From contig NZ_CP061274.1 of NCBI RefSeq assembly GCF_014775655.1, positions 2,170,001 through 2,234,000 of the forward strand: DNA of 64,000 bases, read 5' to 3'. Positions within the stretch are counted from its first letter, which is position 1; each line of letters opens with the position of its first letter. The notes beneath the pieces are model-generated. The model was not told the origin of the DNA, made no database searches, and worked only from the letters and a program-made list of their open reading frames with translations. This document shows, piece after piece, positions 16,743-26,395 of the stretch. Source of the DNA: Clavibacter zhangzhiyongii. GTDB lineage: Bacteria; Actinomycetota; Actinomycetes; Actinomycetales; Microbacteriaceae. Both the position numbers and the translations under genes were made by a program.

Positions 16743-17357
16743 TCAGCGCAGCAGACCGCCCTGCTTCCCCGACTCCGCCCAGGCGAGGGCGCGCGTGACG
16801 ACGCGCTCGCTCACGTCGAGCACGCGGGCGATCTCCGCGGTGTCGCGGCCCTTGGACCGCTCCTCGACCGCGATCATGAGCTTGCGTCGCGTGATGCCCT
16901 TGGGCAGCGACGGGGCCTCAGACGCGGCGGGCGCGGCGGCGGCCTGCGGTGCGGACGCGGACGCGCCGGCCCCGCGGCGGCGTCCCCGCTCGGCCTCGGT
17001 CGTCGCGTCGACCGTCGCGAGCGCGAGGGTGACGGCGAAGAGCCCGCGGCCGGCCTCGGTGCCCGCCTCCAGCCCCTCGCGGACGGCGCGGAACGCGATG
17101 CCGCGCGCCTCCAGCCGGTTGAGGATCCGCACCACGTCGGCGGAGCCCGGCCCGAGCCGGTCGAGGCTCACGACGAGGAGCTCGTCGTTCTCGCGGAGGT
17201 AGTCGAGCGCGTCCTGGAGGCCGGGCCGCGGGGACTTGGGGCCGCCTGCGACGTCGACGAAGATGCGCTCGCAGCCCGCGGCGTCGAGGGCGTCGACCTG
17301 GTCCTGGTACGACTCCTCGGCGCGGGCGACGCGCGCGTACCCGACGAGCGTGGTCAT
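16743..17357 (-). CDS. Serine-recombinase-like protein lacking the catalytic Ser
   Basis: A 204-residue protein with a resolvase/invertase N-terminal fold (residues 1-135), an Ala-rich linker and a C-terminal helix-turn-helix (about 165-195). The frame is the small-resolvase one: GYARVA, ..RPGL.., SLDRLG. Aligned to gamma-delta resolvase, the nucleophilic Ser of YARVS is A11 and the Arg of DRLGR is P70, while R9, R44, D66 and R67 remain. It should therefore not cut DNA, though it may bind it. The gene shows normal local base composition, and there is no transposase or inverted repeat beside it. A regulatory or architectural role is an inference. The start is ATG at 17357 behind GGGAGG. Confidence 0.8.
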   Translation of the reverse strand: MTTLVGYARVARAEESYQDQVDALDAAGCERIFVDVAGGPKSPRPGLQDALDYLRENDELLVVSLDRLGPGSADVVRILNRLEARGIAFRAVREGLEAGTEAGRGLFAVTLALATVDATTEAERGRRRGAGASASAPQAAAAPAASEAPSLPKGITRRKLMIAVEERSKGRDTAEIARVLDVSERVVTRALAWAESGKQGGLLR

Positions 17358-17410
17358 GCGGCCTCCCTCACGTCATCCTCCTGCCCGCGTGCGCTCCCCC
17401 GTCACGCGAC

Positions 17411-17443
17411 GACGGGCGGGCGCCGGTGGGGCGCCCGCCCGTC
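17411..17443 (-). terminator. Perfect 14-bp hairpin after the DUF3072 gene
   Basis: GACGGGCGGGCGCC (17411-17424) pairs with its complement (17430-17443) around GGTGG. On the minus strand it begins 18 nt after the DUF3072 stop, and it separates that gene from the recombinase-like gene. Confidence 0.75.
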
Positions 17444-17460
17444 CGCTGCCTCGCGGCGGA

Positions 17461-17739
17461 TCAGCTCGCGTCGTCCGACTGCGGAGACGCGGTCTCCTTC
17501 TTCTCCTGCAGGCGCTCGATCTGCTCGCTCGCCTCGGCCTTGTTGAGGTCAGCGGGGATCTCCTCGCCGGCCTGGCTGGCCAGGGAGTCGAGGTAGCTGC
17601 GCTGCGCGCCCGTCATCGGCTCGTCGCCCGTGACCCAGGTGCTCGGGTCCTTCTCGGCGCTCTGCGGCGGCGTGGGGGTGGAGGAGCCGAGCATCTCCTT
17701 GTCGTCGCCGCCGGTGGTGTCCTGGTTCGCATCGCTCAT
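17461..17739 (-). CDS. DUF3072-domain small protein
   Basis: A 92-residue hydrophilic protein. The core, TGDEPMTGAQRSYLDSLASQAGEE, is the DUF3072 signature and is followed by a Lys/Glu helix (NKAEASEQIERLQEK). The N-terminal 35 residues are disordered and rich in Asp, Thr and Pro. The family is common in actinobacteria and proteobacteria and has no assigned function; the core resembles a short helical hairpin. The ATG at 17739 follows a strong GGAGG. It is monocistronic, between a promoter region facing prsW and a strong terminator. Confidence 0.85.
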   Translation of the reverse strand: MSDANQDTTGGDDKEMLGSSTPTPPQSAEKDPSTWVTGDEPMTGAQRSYLDSLASQAGEEIPADLNKAEASEQIERLQEKKETASPQSDDAS

Positions 17740-17828
17740 GGTGGTGCCTCCTCGTGGTCGTGGGTCCGACGCTACTCGCGACCGGCGACACCGGACGCGG
17801 CACCGGGGGCGCCCCCGACGCTGGGCGG

Positions 17829-19034
17829 CTAGCGGCGACCGCCGGCCAGGAGCGCCTGGCGGTGGTCGGTGACCGCCTGCAGCAGGCGCCGCTCGTCGTC
17901 GAGGTGGCCGGCCTCGGAGCGGCCGGACGCGGCGGGGCGCTCCGAGAGCATCCGCTGCCGGGCGAAGGCGAGCCGCGTGGCGTCGCGCGTGAACAGGGCC
18001 ATGGCCCGGCCCGCGTCGCCGCCGCGGGTGCGCGCCCAGAGCCGGGCGCGACGGCGGCCCTGCCACGTGCTCAGCATCTCGACCTCGGCGGGGGTGAACC
18101 AGCCGACGGCCGCGTACTCGCGGAGGCGGCGGCGCGTGAGGTGGATCTCGTAGCGGCGCAGCAGGATCACGACCACGACGAGGAACGCGAAGATCGGCAC
18201 CTGGAGCAGCACGTAGAAGGTGAGGAAGTCGCCGGTGATGGTGACGCCCGTGTTCCAGAGCGCGTGCAGGACCATCGCGCCCACCAGCCCGACCGCGCCG
18301 AAGCCGAGCGCGGCGCCCGGCCCGCGGCGCGCGCCGTAGCCGATCGCGATGCCGGTGATCATGGTGAAGGTCACGTGCGCGAAGGGCGAGAAGAGCCCGC
18401 GCATCACGAACGTGCCGACGAGGGTGCCGGCCGTGCCGGAGACGAGCGGCCCGCCGAAGTAGACGATGTTCTCCGTGAAGGCGAAGCCGGCCGCGATGGT
18501 GGCGCCGTAGACGATGCCGTCGACCGGCCCGTCGAAGTGGCGACGGGCGACCCAGAAGATGAGGAGCAGGCCGATGGCCTTCGCCGACTCCTCCACCACG
18601 GGCGCCTGCACGGCGAGCTGCAGGAACTCGGTGTAGCGGGTGGGCACGCCCGTGGCGAGCCGCGCGTACTGGGCGACGAGGTCGAACAGGAGCGCGATGG
18701 CGACGGACGCGGCGGCGCCCCAGAGCAGCGCGAACAGCAGCGCGAGCCGGGGCTCGGGCTCCCAGCGGTCCACCCAGCGGATGGCGAGGAGCACGAACGC
18801 GAGCGGGATGAGGGCGAGGAGCGCGCAGATGGCGACCGCCTCGATCCCGAGGCTCAGCACGAGGTACGCGGCGACGACGAGGCCGACGAGCAGCAGCACG
18901 GCGACGCCCACGACGCCGAGCACGGCCGACGCGGTGATGCGCCGCGGCGCATGCGGCGTCGGCAGCTCCATGGCGGGCGGCGGCGAGGCCGGGGAGGGAC
19001 GGTGGACGGTCACGGGGACGGACGGGTCGGTCAC
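17829..19034 (-). CDS. PrsW-family intramembrane metalloprotease
   Basis: A 401-residue polytopic membrane protein of the PrsW/CPBP-related glutamic-type protease family. In Bacillus PrsW makes the first cut of anti-sigma factor RsiW. The conserved motif VEESAKAIGLLLIFW carries the paired catalytic Glu. The FAFTENIVYFGG and FVMRGLFSPFAHVTFT segments and the HALWNTGVTI His follow. Roughly eight helices are followed by a basic cytoplasmic tail of about 100 residues. The start is GTG at 19034. No anti-sigma factor gene is nearby, so the substrate is unknown. Confidence 0.88.
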   Translation of the reverse strand: MTDPSVPVTVHRPSPASPPPAMELPTPHAPRRITASAVLGVVGVAVLLLVGLVVAAYLVLSLGIEAVAICALLALIPLAFVLLAIRWVDRWEPEPRLALLFALLWGAAASVAIALLFDLVAQYARLATGVPTRYTEFLQLAVQAPVVEESAKAIGLLLIFWVARRHFDGPVDGIVYGATIAAGFAFTENIVYFGGPLVSGTAGTLVGTFVMRGLFSPFAHVTFTMITGIAIGYGARRGPGAALGFGAVGLVGAMVLHALWNTGVTITGDFLTFYVLLQVPIFAFLVVVVILLRRYEIHLTRRRLREYAAVGWFTPAEVEMLSTWQGRRRARLWARTRGGDAGRAMALFTRDATRLAFARQRMLSERPAASGRSEAGHLDDERRLLQAVTDHRQALLAGGRR

Positions 19035-19137
19035 GACGGCCCTCTCTTCGGCGGATCGGCGTCGCCAGCCTACTGGCGGGATCGGCGGGCGTCCGGGGCC
19101 GGGTCACGCGCGGACACGGGGGCGGTCAGGCCGCGGA

Positions 19138-20565
<1,428 letters not shown>

Positions 20566-20572
20566 GCGATCC

Positions 20573-20578
20573 ACCCTA
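20573..20578 (-). promoter_or_regulatory. Leaderless -10 box (TAGGGT) for the FAD oxidoreductase
   Basis: TAGGGT on the minus strand is separated by 7 nt from the ATG at 20565. Confidence 0.5.
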
Positions 20579-20623
20579 GGTCGCGCGCCCGCCGGGGTCG
20601 GGGGCGTCGGGCAGGCTGGGCGC

Positions 20624-21598
20624 ATGGACTCCCCCGGCGCCGCCGCGCCCGCCGACGCGCGCGGGCCCGCCGCCGCCGCGCACGTCGCCCGCACCGTGCT
20701 CGACGTGCCCGCGCCCTTCGACGGCGGCGGCGTGATCCGCTTCCTCTCCTGGCACGCGGTCGCGGGCGCTGAGGAGGGCGACGCCACGTCGTACACGCAG
20801 TCGGCGCGGCTCGCGCACGGCGCGGGGACGGTGACCGTGCGGCTGCTCGACGCGGAGGCGGCGGACGCGCACGCCGCGCCCACGCGCCTGGAGGTGACCA
20901 CGCGCGTGGAGCACGCGGTCGACGCCGCCGAGCTCCTCGCCGGCACCCGCCGCCTCCTCGGCCTCGACGTGGACGCCGCCCGCATCGACTCCGACCTCGC
21001 CCGCGACTCCGCGCTCGCCGCCGTGGTGCGCGCGACGCCGGGGCTCCGCATCCCGGGCACCCTGGATCCGCGCTCCACCCTCTTCCGCACCGTCGTCGGC
21101 CAGCAGATCTCCGTCGCCTCCGCCCGCGCCACCCACGGCCGCATGACGGCCGACCTCGGCGAGGACCTGCCCGCGTCGGTGGCGCACGGATCCGTCACGC
21201 GCCTCATGCCCTCGGCCGCCCGCATCGCCCGCGACGGCGCCGAGCTCCTGCGCGGGCCGGCGCGGCGGACGGCCACGCTGATCCGCCTGGCCGAGGCCCT
21301 CGCGACCGGCGAGCTGGTGATCGAGCACGGCATGCCGCGCGCCGAGCTCCGGTCCGCGCTCGTCGCCTTCCACGGCGTGGGCCCGTGGACCGCCGACTAC
21401 GTCGCGATGCGCGCCCTCGGATCCCCCGACGTCCTGCTCTCCGGAGACCTCATCGTCCGCCGCGGGGCCGGCGCGCTCGGCCTGCCGGACGAGGCGCGCG
21501 CCCTCGACGCGCGCGCGGCCGCCTGGTCGCCGTGGCGCTCGTACGCGACCCTGCACCTCTGGCGCGTGATGACCGACGGGATGCCGGCCGCGGGCTGA
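20624..21598 (+). CDS. alkA: DNA-3-methyladenine glycosylase II-like (AlkA)
   Basis: A base-excision glycosylase of 324 residues. The AlkA N-terminal TBP-like domain (residues 30-125) is followed by an HhH-GPD domain. The helix-hairpin-helix reads FHGVGPWTADYVAMRALG and the catalytic Asp is D275 in LLSGDLIVRR. It removes alkylated purines from DNA. No Ada HTH or methyl-acceptor domain is fused, unlike many actinobacterial AlkA. The ATG at 20624 lies 6 nt after CAGGCT, again a leaderless layout. It ends 3 bp from the convergent ku gene and shares the repair island with ku and ligD. Confidence 0.9.
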   Translation: MDSPGAAAPADARGPAAAAHVARTVLDVPAPFDGGGVIRFLSWHAVAGAEEGDATSYTQSARLAHGAGTVTVRLLDAEAADAHAAPTRLEVTTRVEHAVDAAELLAGTRRLLGLDVDAARIDSDLARDSALAAVVRATPGLRIPGTLDPRSTLFRTVVGQQISVASARATHGRMTADLGEDLPASVAHGSVTRLMPSAARIARDGAELLRGPARRTATLIRLAEALATGELVIEHGMPRAELRSALVAFHGVGPWTADYVAMRALGSPDVLLSGDLIVRRGAGALGLPDEARALDARAAAWSPWRSYATLHLWRVMTDGMPAAG

Positions 21599-21601
21599 TC
21601 C

Positions 21602-22669
21602 CTACGCGCTCTTCCTCCGGGCGGCGGGCTCCTTCGCGGCGCCGTCGACCTTCGCGGAGGTCGACTTCGCGGACTTCGACGCCGCCGCCTTCTTCTTCGC
21701 CGCCGGGGACTTCGACGTCGCGGACTTCGCCTTCGCCGCCGGCTCCTTCGCGGAGGACCTCGCCGGCGCCCTCTTCCGGCCGCTCGCCTTCGCCGGGGCG
21801 TCGTCCGCGTCGTCGTCGTCCGCCCCCGCCTTCCTCGACCCCGCCTTCCTCGCCGGCGCCTTCTTCCCGGATCCCCCGCCCCTGCTCCGCTCGATGCTCC
21901 GCTTCAGCGCGTCCATCAGGTCGAGCACCTCGCCGCCCGAGTCCTCCTCGTCGGATTCGCCCTCCCCGAAGGTCGCGTCGGTGTCGAGCGAGTCGCCCTG
22001 GGCGAGCTTCGCGTCGATGAGGGTCTTCAGCTGCTCCTGGTACTCGTCGCTGAACTTCGACGGGTCGAAGTCCTCCGCGAACCCCTCCACGAGCTGCGCC
22101 GACATCTTCAGCTCCCGCGGCGACACCTTGGGCGCCGCGTCGAGCGACGGGAAGTCGGCCTCGCGCACCTCGTCGTCCCAGAGGAGCGTCTGCAGCATGA
22201 GCACGTCGCCGCGCACGCGCAGCGCCGCGAGCCGGGTGCGCTGGCGGAGGGTCACGTGCACGATCGCCGTGCGGTCGGTCTCCTGCAGCGTCCGGCGGAG
22301 GAGCGCGTACGACTTGGGGCTCGACGAATCCGGCTCGAGGAAGTAGCTGCGGTCGAGCATCACCGGGTCGATCTGGTCGCTCGGCACGAACTCGACCACG
22401 TCGATCTCGCGGCTCCTCTCCTCGGGGAGGGAGGAGAGGTCCTCCTCCGTGATCACGACCGTGCGGTCGCCGTCGTCGAACGCCTTGTCGATGTGCGCGT
22501 AGTCGACGACCTTGCCGCACACCTCGCAGCGGCGCTGGTAGCGGATCCGCCCGCCGTCGGCGTCGTGCACCTGGTGCAGCGGCACGTCGTGGTCCTGCGT
22601 CGCGCTGTAGACCTTCACGGGCACGTTGACGAGGCCGAAGGTGACGGCGCCCTTCCAGATGGCTCTCAT
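21602..22669 (-). CDS. ku: Bacterial Ku protein
   Basis: A 355-residue DNA-end-binding homodimer of non-homologous end joining. The N-terminus MRAIWKGAVTFGLVNVPVKV and the C-x-x-C pair in RRCEVCGKVV are family signatures, and the core ends near residue 260. The C-terminal 95 residues are a Lys/Ala/Ser low-complexity tail. In mycobacterial Ku, a lysine-rich tail promotes threading onto DNA, and this is likely its role here. The gene is divergent from ligD with only 37 bp between start codons. A TTCACT box 6 nt before the ATG suggests a leaderless message. Confidence 0.95.
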   Translation of the reverse strand: MRAIWKGAVTFGLVNVPVKVYSATQDHDVPLHQVHDADGGRIRYQRRCEVCGKVVDYAHIDKAFDDGDRTVVITEEDLSSLPEERSREIDVVEFVPSDQIDPVMLDRSYFLEPDSSSPKSYALLRRTLQETDRTAIVHVTLRQRTRLAALRVRGDVLMLQTLLWDDEVREADFPSLDAAPKVSPRELKMSAQLVEGFAEDFDPSKFSDEYQEQLKTLIDAKLAQGDSLDTDATFGEGESDEEDSGGEVLDLMDALKRSIERSRGGGSGKKAPARKAGSRKAGADDDDADDAPAKASGRKRAPARSSAKEPAAKAKSATSKSPAAKKKAAASKSAKSTSAKVDGAAKEPAARRKSA

Positions 22670-22706
22670 GGGTCAAGTGAACACCGGCCCGGGCCATGCT
22701 GGACCG

Positions 22707-25214
22707 ATGGCGGGCGCGAAGCAGCAGGTGGAGGTCGAGGGGCGGCGCATCACGCTGTCGAACCTCGACAAGGTGCTCTACCCGGAGACGGGCACCACCA
22801 AGGGCGACGTCATCGCGTACTACGCCGCCATCGCGCCGCACATGATCCCGCACCTCCGCGACCGGCCCGTCACGCGCAAGCGCTGGGTCGACGGCGTCGG
22901 CACCGACGAGCACCCGGGGAAGATGTTCTTCCAGAAGGACCTCGACGCGCACACGCCCGAGTGGGTGCTGCGCCGCGCGATCCAGCACCGCGACCACGCC
23001 AACGACTACCCGCTCGCGAACGACGTGGCGACGCTCACCTGGCTCGGGCAGATCGCCGCGCTCGAGCTGCACGTGCCCCAGTGGCGCTTCGGCCGCACGG
23101 GCGACGTGCGCCGACCCGACCGGCTCGTGCTCGACCTCGACCCCGGACCGGGCGCAGGGCTCCCCGAGTGCGTCGAGGTGGCGACGGCGGCCCGCGCGAT
23201 CCTCCGCGACATGGGCCTCGAGCCCCACCCCGTGACGAGCGGATCCAAGGGCGTCCACCTCTACGCCGCCCTCGACGGCAGCCACGACGCCGCCGCCATC
23301 TCCGAGGTCGCGCACGAGCTCGCCCGCGCGCTAGAGGCCGACCACCCCGACCTCGTGGTGAGCGACATGAAGAAGGCCCTCCGGCAGGGCAAGGTGCTCG
23401 TCGACTGGAGCCAGAACAACCCGAACAAGACGACCGTCGCGCCGTACTCGCTCCGCGGCCGATCCCGGCCGACCGTCGCGGTGCCGCGCACCTGGCGCGA
23501 GCTCGCGTCGCCGACGCTCCGGCACCTGGAGATGGACGAGGTCATCGCGCGGATGCGGAAGCGCGCGGATCCCCTCGCCCCCGTCGAGGAGGGCCACCGC
23601 GAGAGCCTCGAGCCGACGCCCGAGCGGCTGGCGGGCTTCGCCCGGAAGGAGCCGGACGCCGCTGACGACCGCCTCGCGACCTACCGCTCCAAGCGCGACG
23701 CGGCGAAGACGAGCGAGCCGGTGCCCGCGGAGCCGCCCGCGCCGTCCGAGGGCCGCTCCTTCGTGATCCAGGAGCACCACGCCCGCGCGCTGCACTGGGA
23801 CTTCCGGCTGGAGCACGACGGCGTGCTCGTGAGCTGGGCCCTCCCCAAGGGCGTGCCCACCGAGCACGGCACGAACCACCTCGCCGTGCAGACCGAGGAC
23901 CACCCGGTCGAGTACGGCTCCTTCGAGGGCACGATCCCCGCGGGTGAGTACGGCGGCGGTGAGGTCACCGTCTGGGACGCCGGCACCTACGAGCTCGAGA
24001 AGTGGCGCGACGGCAAGGAGGTCATCGCGACGCTGCACGGGCGCGGCGACGGCACCGGGATCGACGGACCGCGCCGCTACGCGCTCATCCACACGGGCGG
24101 GCACGGCAAGGCCGACGCGAACTGGCTGATCCACCTGATGGAGCCCGCCGACGCCCCCGCGACGAGCCGCGCGAAGCCGGCGCGGGCCGCGAAGCTGGAG
24201 AAGGCGACCGGCCGCACGCGCGTCGGCGCGCGGCGTAGGGGCGGCACCGCGTCCGCCCCCGCGCCCATGCTCGCGACCGCCGCGACCGGCGCCGGTCTCG
24301 ACCAAGACGAGGAGTGGGCCGTCGAGATGAAGTGGGACGGCTACCGCGCGATCGCCGTCGTCGCGGACGGCCGCGCGACCATCACGAGCCGCAACGGCGT
24401 CGACCTCACGCCCGCCTTCCCGGAGCTCGCCGAGCTGCCCGACGCGCTCGACGTCGACGCCGCCGTGCTCGACGGCGAGATCGTCGTGCTGGGCGCGGGC
24501 GGCCGCCCCGACTTCGGGCTCCTGCAGACGCGCCTCGGCCTCACGGGCGAGAAGGACGTCGCACGGGCCCGGAAGGCCGCGCCCGTGCACCTCATGCTCT
24601 TCGACGCGCTCGCGGTCGGCGACCGCGTCCTCGTCGACGAGCCCTACCGGGAGCGCCGGGATGCGCTGCTCGATGCCGTCACGGCGCCGGACCGCGGCCG
24701 GATCCAGGTCCCGCCCGCCTTCGACGGCGACCTCGACGAGGCGCTGGCCACCAGCCGCGAGCTCGGCCTCGAGGGCGTCGTCGCCAAGCGCGTGGACGCG
24801 CCCTACGAGTCCGGACGTCGCTCCAGCGCGTGGGTGAAGGTCAAGCACCACCGGGCGCAGGAGGTGGTCGTCGGCGGCTGGCGCCCCGGATCCGGCAGCC
24901 GCTCCTCCGGCGTCGGCTCGCTGCTCGTCGGGGTGCCCGGCCCCGACGGCCTCGCGTACGCGGGCCGCGTCGGCACGGGCTTCACCGAGCGCGACCTCGC
25001 CGACGCCCTCCGCCGCTTCCGCCCGCTCGCCCGGAAGACGAGCCCGTTCGCGGACGTGCCGGCCGCCGACGCCCGCGACGCGCACTGGATCACCCCGCGC
25101 CTCGTCGGCGAGGTCGAGTTCGCCGAGTGGACGGCCACCGGACGCCTCCGCCAGGCGTCGTGGCGGGGCTGGCGGCACGACAAGTCGCCCGACGAGGTCG
25201 TGCGGGAGGACTGA
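22707..25214 (+). CDS. ligD: Multidomain NHEJ DNA ligase D (POL-PE-LIG)
   Basis: An 835-residue NHEJ enzyme with domains in the actinobacterial order. The primase-polymerase (about 1-290) has catalytic D143-x-D145 in VLDLDPGPG. The 3'-phosphoesterase (about 345-500) has H357, H363, D365 and R367 in QEHHARALHWDFRLE, spaced as in Pseudomonas LigD. The ATP-dependent ligase (about 530-835) has nucleophile K542 in EMKWDGYRA. It fills, trims and seals ends delivered by Ku. A basic linker (RAKPARAAKLEKATG) joins PE and LIG. The ATG at 22707 is 6 nt after a CATGCT hexamer. It is divergent from ku. Confidence 0.95.
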   Translation: MAGAKQQVEVEGRRITLSNLDKVLYPETGTTKGDVIAYYAAIAPHMIPHLRDRPVTRKRWVDGVGTDEHPGKMFFQKDLDAHTPEWVLRRAIQHRDHANDYPLANDVATLTWLGQIAALELHVPQWRFGRTGDVRRPDRLVLDLDPGPGAGLPECVEVATAARAILRDMGLEPHPVTSGSKGVHLYAALDGSHDAAAISEVAHELARALEADHPDLVVSDMKKALRQGKVLVDWSQNNPNKTTVAPYSLRGRSRPTVAVPRTWRELASPTLRHLEMDEVIARMRKRADPLAPVEEGHRESLEPTPERLAGFARKEPDAADDRLATYRSKRDAAKTSEPVPAEPPAPSEGRSFVIQEHHARALHWDFRLEHDGVLVSWALPKGVPTEHGTNHLAVQTEDHPVEYGSFEGTIPAGEYGGGEVTVWDAGTYELEKWRDGKEVIATLHGRGDGTGIDGPRRYALIHTGGHGKADANWLIHLMEPADAPATSRAKPARAAKLEKATGRTRVGARRRGGTASAPAPMLATAATGAGLDQDEEWAVEMKWDGYRAIAVVADGRATITSRNGVDLTPAFPELAELPDALDVDAAVLDGEIVVLGAGGRPDFGLLQTRLGLTGEKDVARARKAAPVHLMLFDALAVGDRVLVDEPYRERRDALLDAVTAPDRGRIQVPPAFDGDLDEALATSRELGLEGVVAKRVDAPYESGRRSSAWVKVKHHRAQEVVVGGWRPGSGSRSSGVGSLLVGVPGPDGLAYAGRVGTGFTERDLADALRRFRPLARKTSPFADVPAADARDAHWITPRLVGEVEFAEWTATGRLRQASWRGWRHDKSPDEVVRED

Positions 25215-25230
25215 GCCGCGGCGCCGCGCG

Positions 25231-25258
25231 TGCACGCCGGGTGCACGGCCCATGCACG
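25231..25258 (+). repeat. Three TGCACG repeats at exact 11-bp spacing
   Basis: TGCACG occurs at 25231-25236, 25242-25247 and 25253-25258, one helical turn apart, in the 92-bp gap between ligD and the FAH gene. The first two are part of the palindrome GTGCAC. It looks like a cooperative operator upstream of the FAH -10 box. No known regulator can be named. Confidence 0.5.
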
Positions 25259-25294
25259 TTATGACCGCAACCGCGCCCGGCCGCGCCCGCCCGA

Positions 25295-25300
25295 TACGGT
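25295..25300 (+). promoter_or_regulatory. Leaderless -10 box (TACGGT) for the FAH-family gene
   Basis: TACGGT is followed by 6 nt and the ATG at 25307. Confidence 0.5.
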
Positions 25301-25306
25301 GGTGGC

Positions 25307-26185
25307 ATGAAGTTCGCCCACCTGCTCGCCGACGACGGCGTGACCCCCCGACTGGCCGCCATCGTCTCCGAGGGCGAGGCGCTCTTCCTCGACGAGGTGC
25401 TGGACGACTCCCCCCGCGACCTGCAGGACCTCATCGAGCGCGGCGACGACGAGATGGCCCGCGTCCGCGCGACCGTCGAGCGCGCCGTCGCCACCCGCAC
25501 CAGCACCACGCCCGTGGACGGCCTCACGCACGCCTCCGCGGTGCTCCGCCCGCCGGCCGTCTACGCCGTGGGCCTCAACTACTCCGCGCACGCCGAGGAG
25601 CTCAACATCACGAGCGCCTCCGCCCCCACCGTCTTCGCGCTCTGGCCCAACTCGCTCGCGGGCCACGAGGGCACCACGAGCTGGCCGCGCTCGCTCAGCG
25701 AGGAGGTCGACTACGAGGTCGAGCTCGGCGTCATCATCGGCCGCGCCGCGCGCGACGTGTCGGAGGCCGACGCCCTCGACCACGTCTTCGGCTACACGGT
25801 CGTCAACGACATCACGGCCCGCAACCTCCAGTTCTCGGAGCAGCAGTGGAGCCGCTGCAAGAGCTTCGACGGCTTCTCCCCCACGGGTCCCGTCGTCGTC
25901 ACGCGCGACGAGGTGCCGGATCCGCAGGACCTCCGCATCACCACGGTCCTCGACGGCGAGACGGTGCAGGACGGCCGCACGAGCGGCATGGTGCGCACGG
26001 TCGCGCGCCTCGTCTCCTACCTCTCCACCTCCTCCACGCTGCAGCCGGGCACGCTCATCTCCACGGGCACGACGAGCGGCGCCGGGTACTCGCGCGACCC
26101 GCAGATCTTCCTGAAGGACGGCAGCACGGTCACCGTCACCGTCGAGGGCATCGGCGCGCTGACCACGCACACGCGCATCCTCTGA
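25307..26185 (+). CDS. Fumarylacetoacetate hydrolase-family protein
   Basis: A 292-residue FAH-superfamily enzyme that acts on beta-diketo acids or 2-oxo acids (hydrolysis, decarboxylation or isomerisation). Metal-binding Glu/Asp residues are in DYEVELGVIIGR and FGYTVVNDITARN. FDGFSPTGPVVV and the C-terminal GTLISTGTTSGAGYSRDPQIFLKDGSTVTVTVEGIG (quoted in part: STGTTSGAGYSRDP) are the family core. The substrate is uncertain; homologues include HpaG and acylpyruvase/oxaloacetate decarboxylase. The upstream region has three phased TGCACG repeats. Confidence 0.88.
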   Translation: MKFAHLLADDGVTPRLAAIVSEGEALFLDEVLDDSPRDLQDLIERGDDEMARVRATVERAVATRTSTTPVDGLTHASAVLRPPAVYAVGLNYSAHAEELNITSASAPTVFALWPNSLAGHEGTTSWPRSLSEEVDYEVELGVIIGRAARDVSEADALDHVFGYTVVNDITARNLQFSEQQWSRCKSFDGFSPTGPVVVTRDEVPDPQDLRITTVLDGETVQDGRTSGMVRTVARLVSYLSTSSTLQPGTLISTGTTSGAGYSRDPQIFLKDGSTVTVTVEGIGALTTHTRIL

Positions 26186-26201
26186 GCCGCGGACCCGCGC
26201 G

Positions 26202-26207
26202 TAGGCT
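26202..26207 (+). promoter_or_regulatory. Leaderless -10 box (TAGGCT) for the 45-residue acidic protein
   Basis: TAGGCT is followed by 7 nt and the ATG at 26215. Its presence is the best support that this tiny gene is real. Confidence 0.45.
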
Positions 26208-26214
26208 CGACGCC

Positions 26215-26352
26215 ATGACCGACCAGCCGCAGGACCCGATCCACGACCACTCCATCCCGGAGGACGCCGACCTCTCGGCGCCCGACGCGGCGGATCCCGA
26301 GACGGACGAGCTGCACGACGCCACCGGCCGGGAGGACGGCGAGGGCGCCTAG
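26215..26352 (+). CDS. Small acidic hypothetical protein (45 aa)
   Basis: A 45-residue protein with no hydrophobic stretch, rich in Asp, Glu, Pro and His (DPIHDHSIPEDADLSAPDAA). It is likely disordered. I do not recognise a family. It resembles in composition the acidic mini-proteins at 52.4-53.5 kb. Support comes from the TAGGCT-7nt-ATG start arrangement and its fit between the FAH gene and the LEA-like gene on the same strand. Confidence 0.55.
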   Translation: MTDQPQDPIHDHSIPEDADLSAPDAADPETDELHDATGREDGEGA

Positions 26353-26383
26353 CCCCTCCCGGTCGCCGCACGCCCGCCGCGTC

Positions 26384-26389
26384 TAGGCT
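26384..26389 (+). promoter_or_regulatory. Leaderless -10 box (TAGGCT) for the LEA-like protein
   Basis: TAGGCT is followed by 6 nt and the ATG at 26396. Confidence 0.5.
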
Positions 26390-26395
26390 GGGCGG

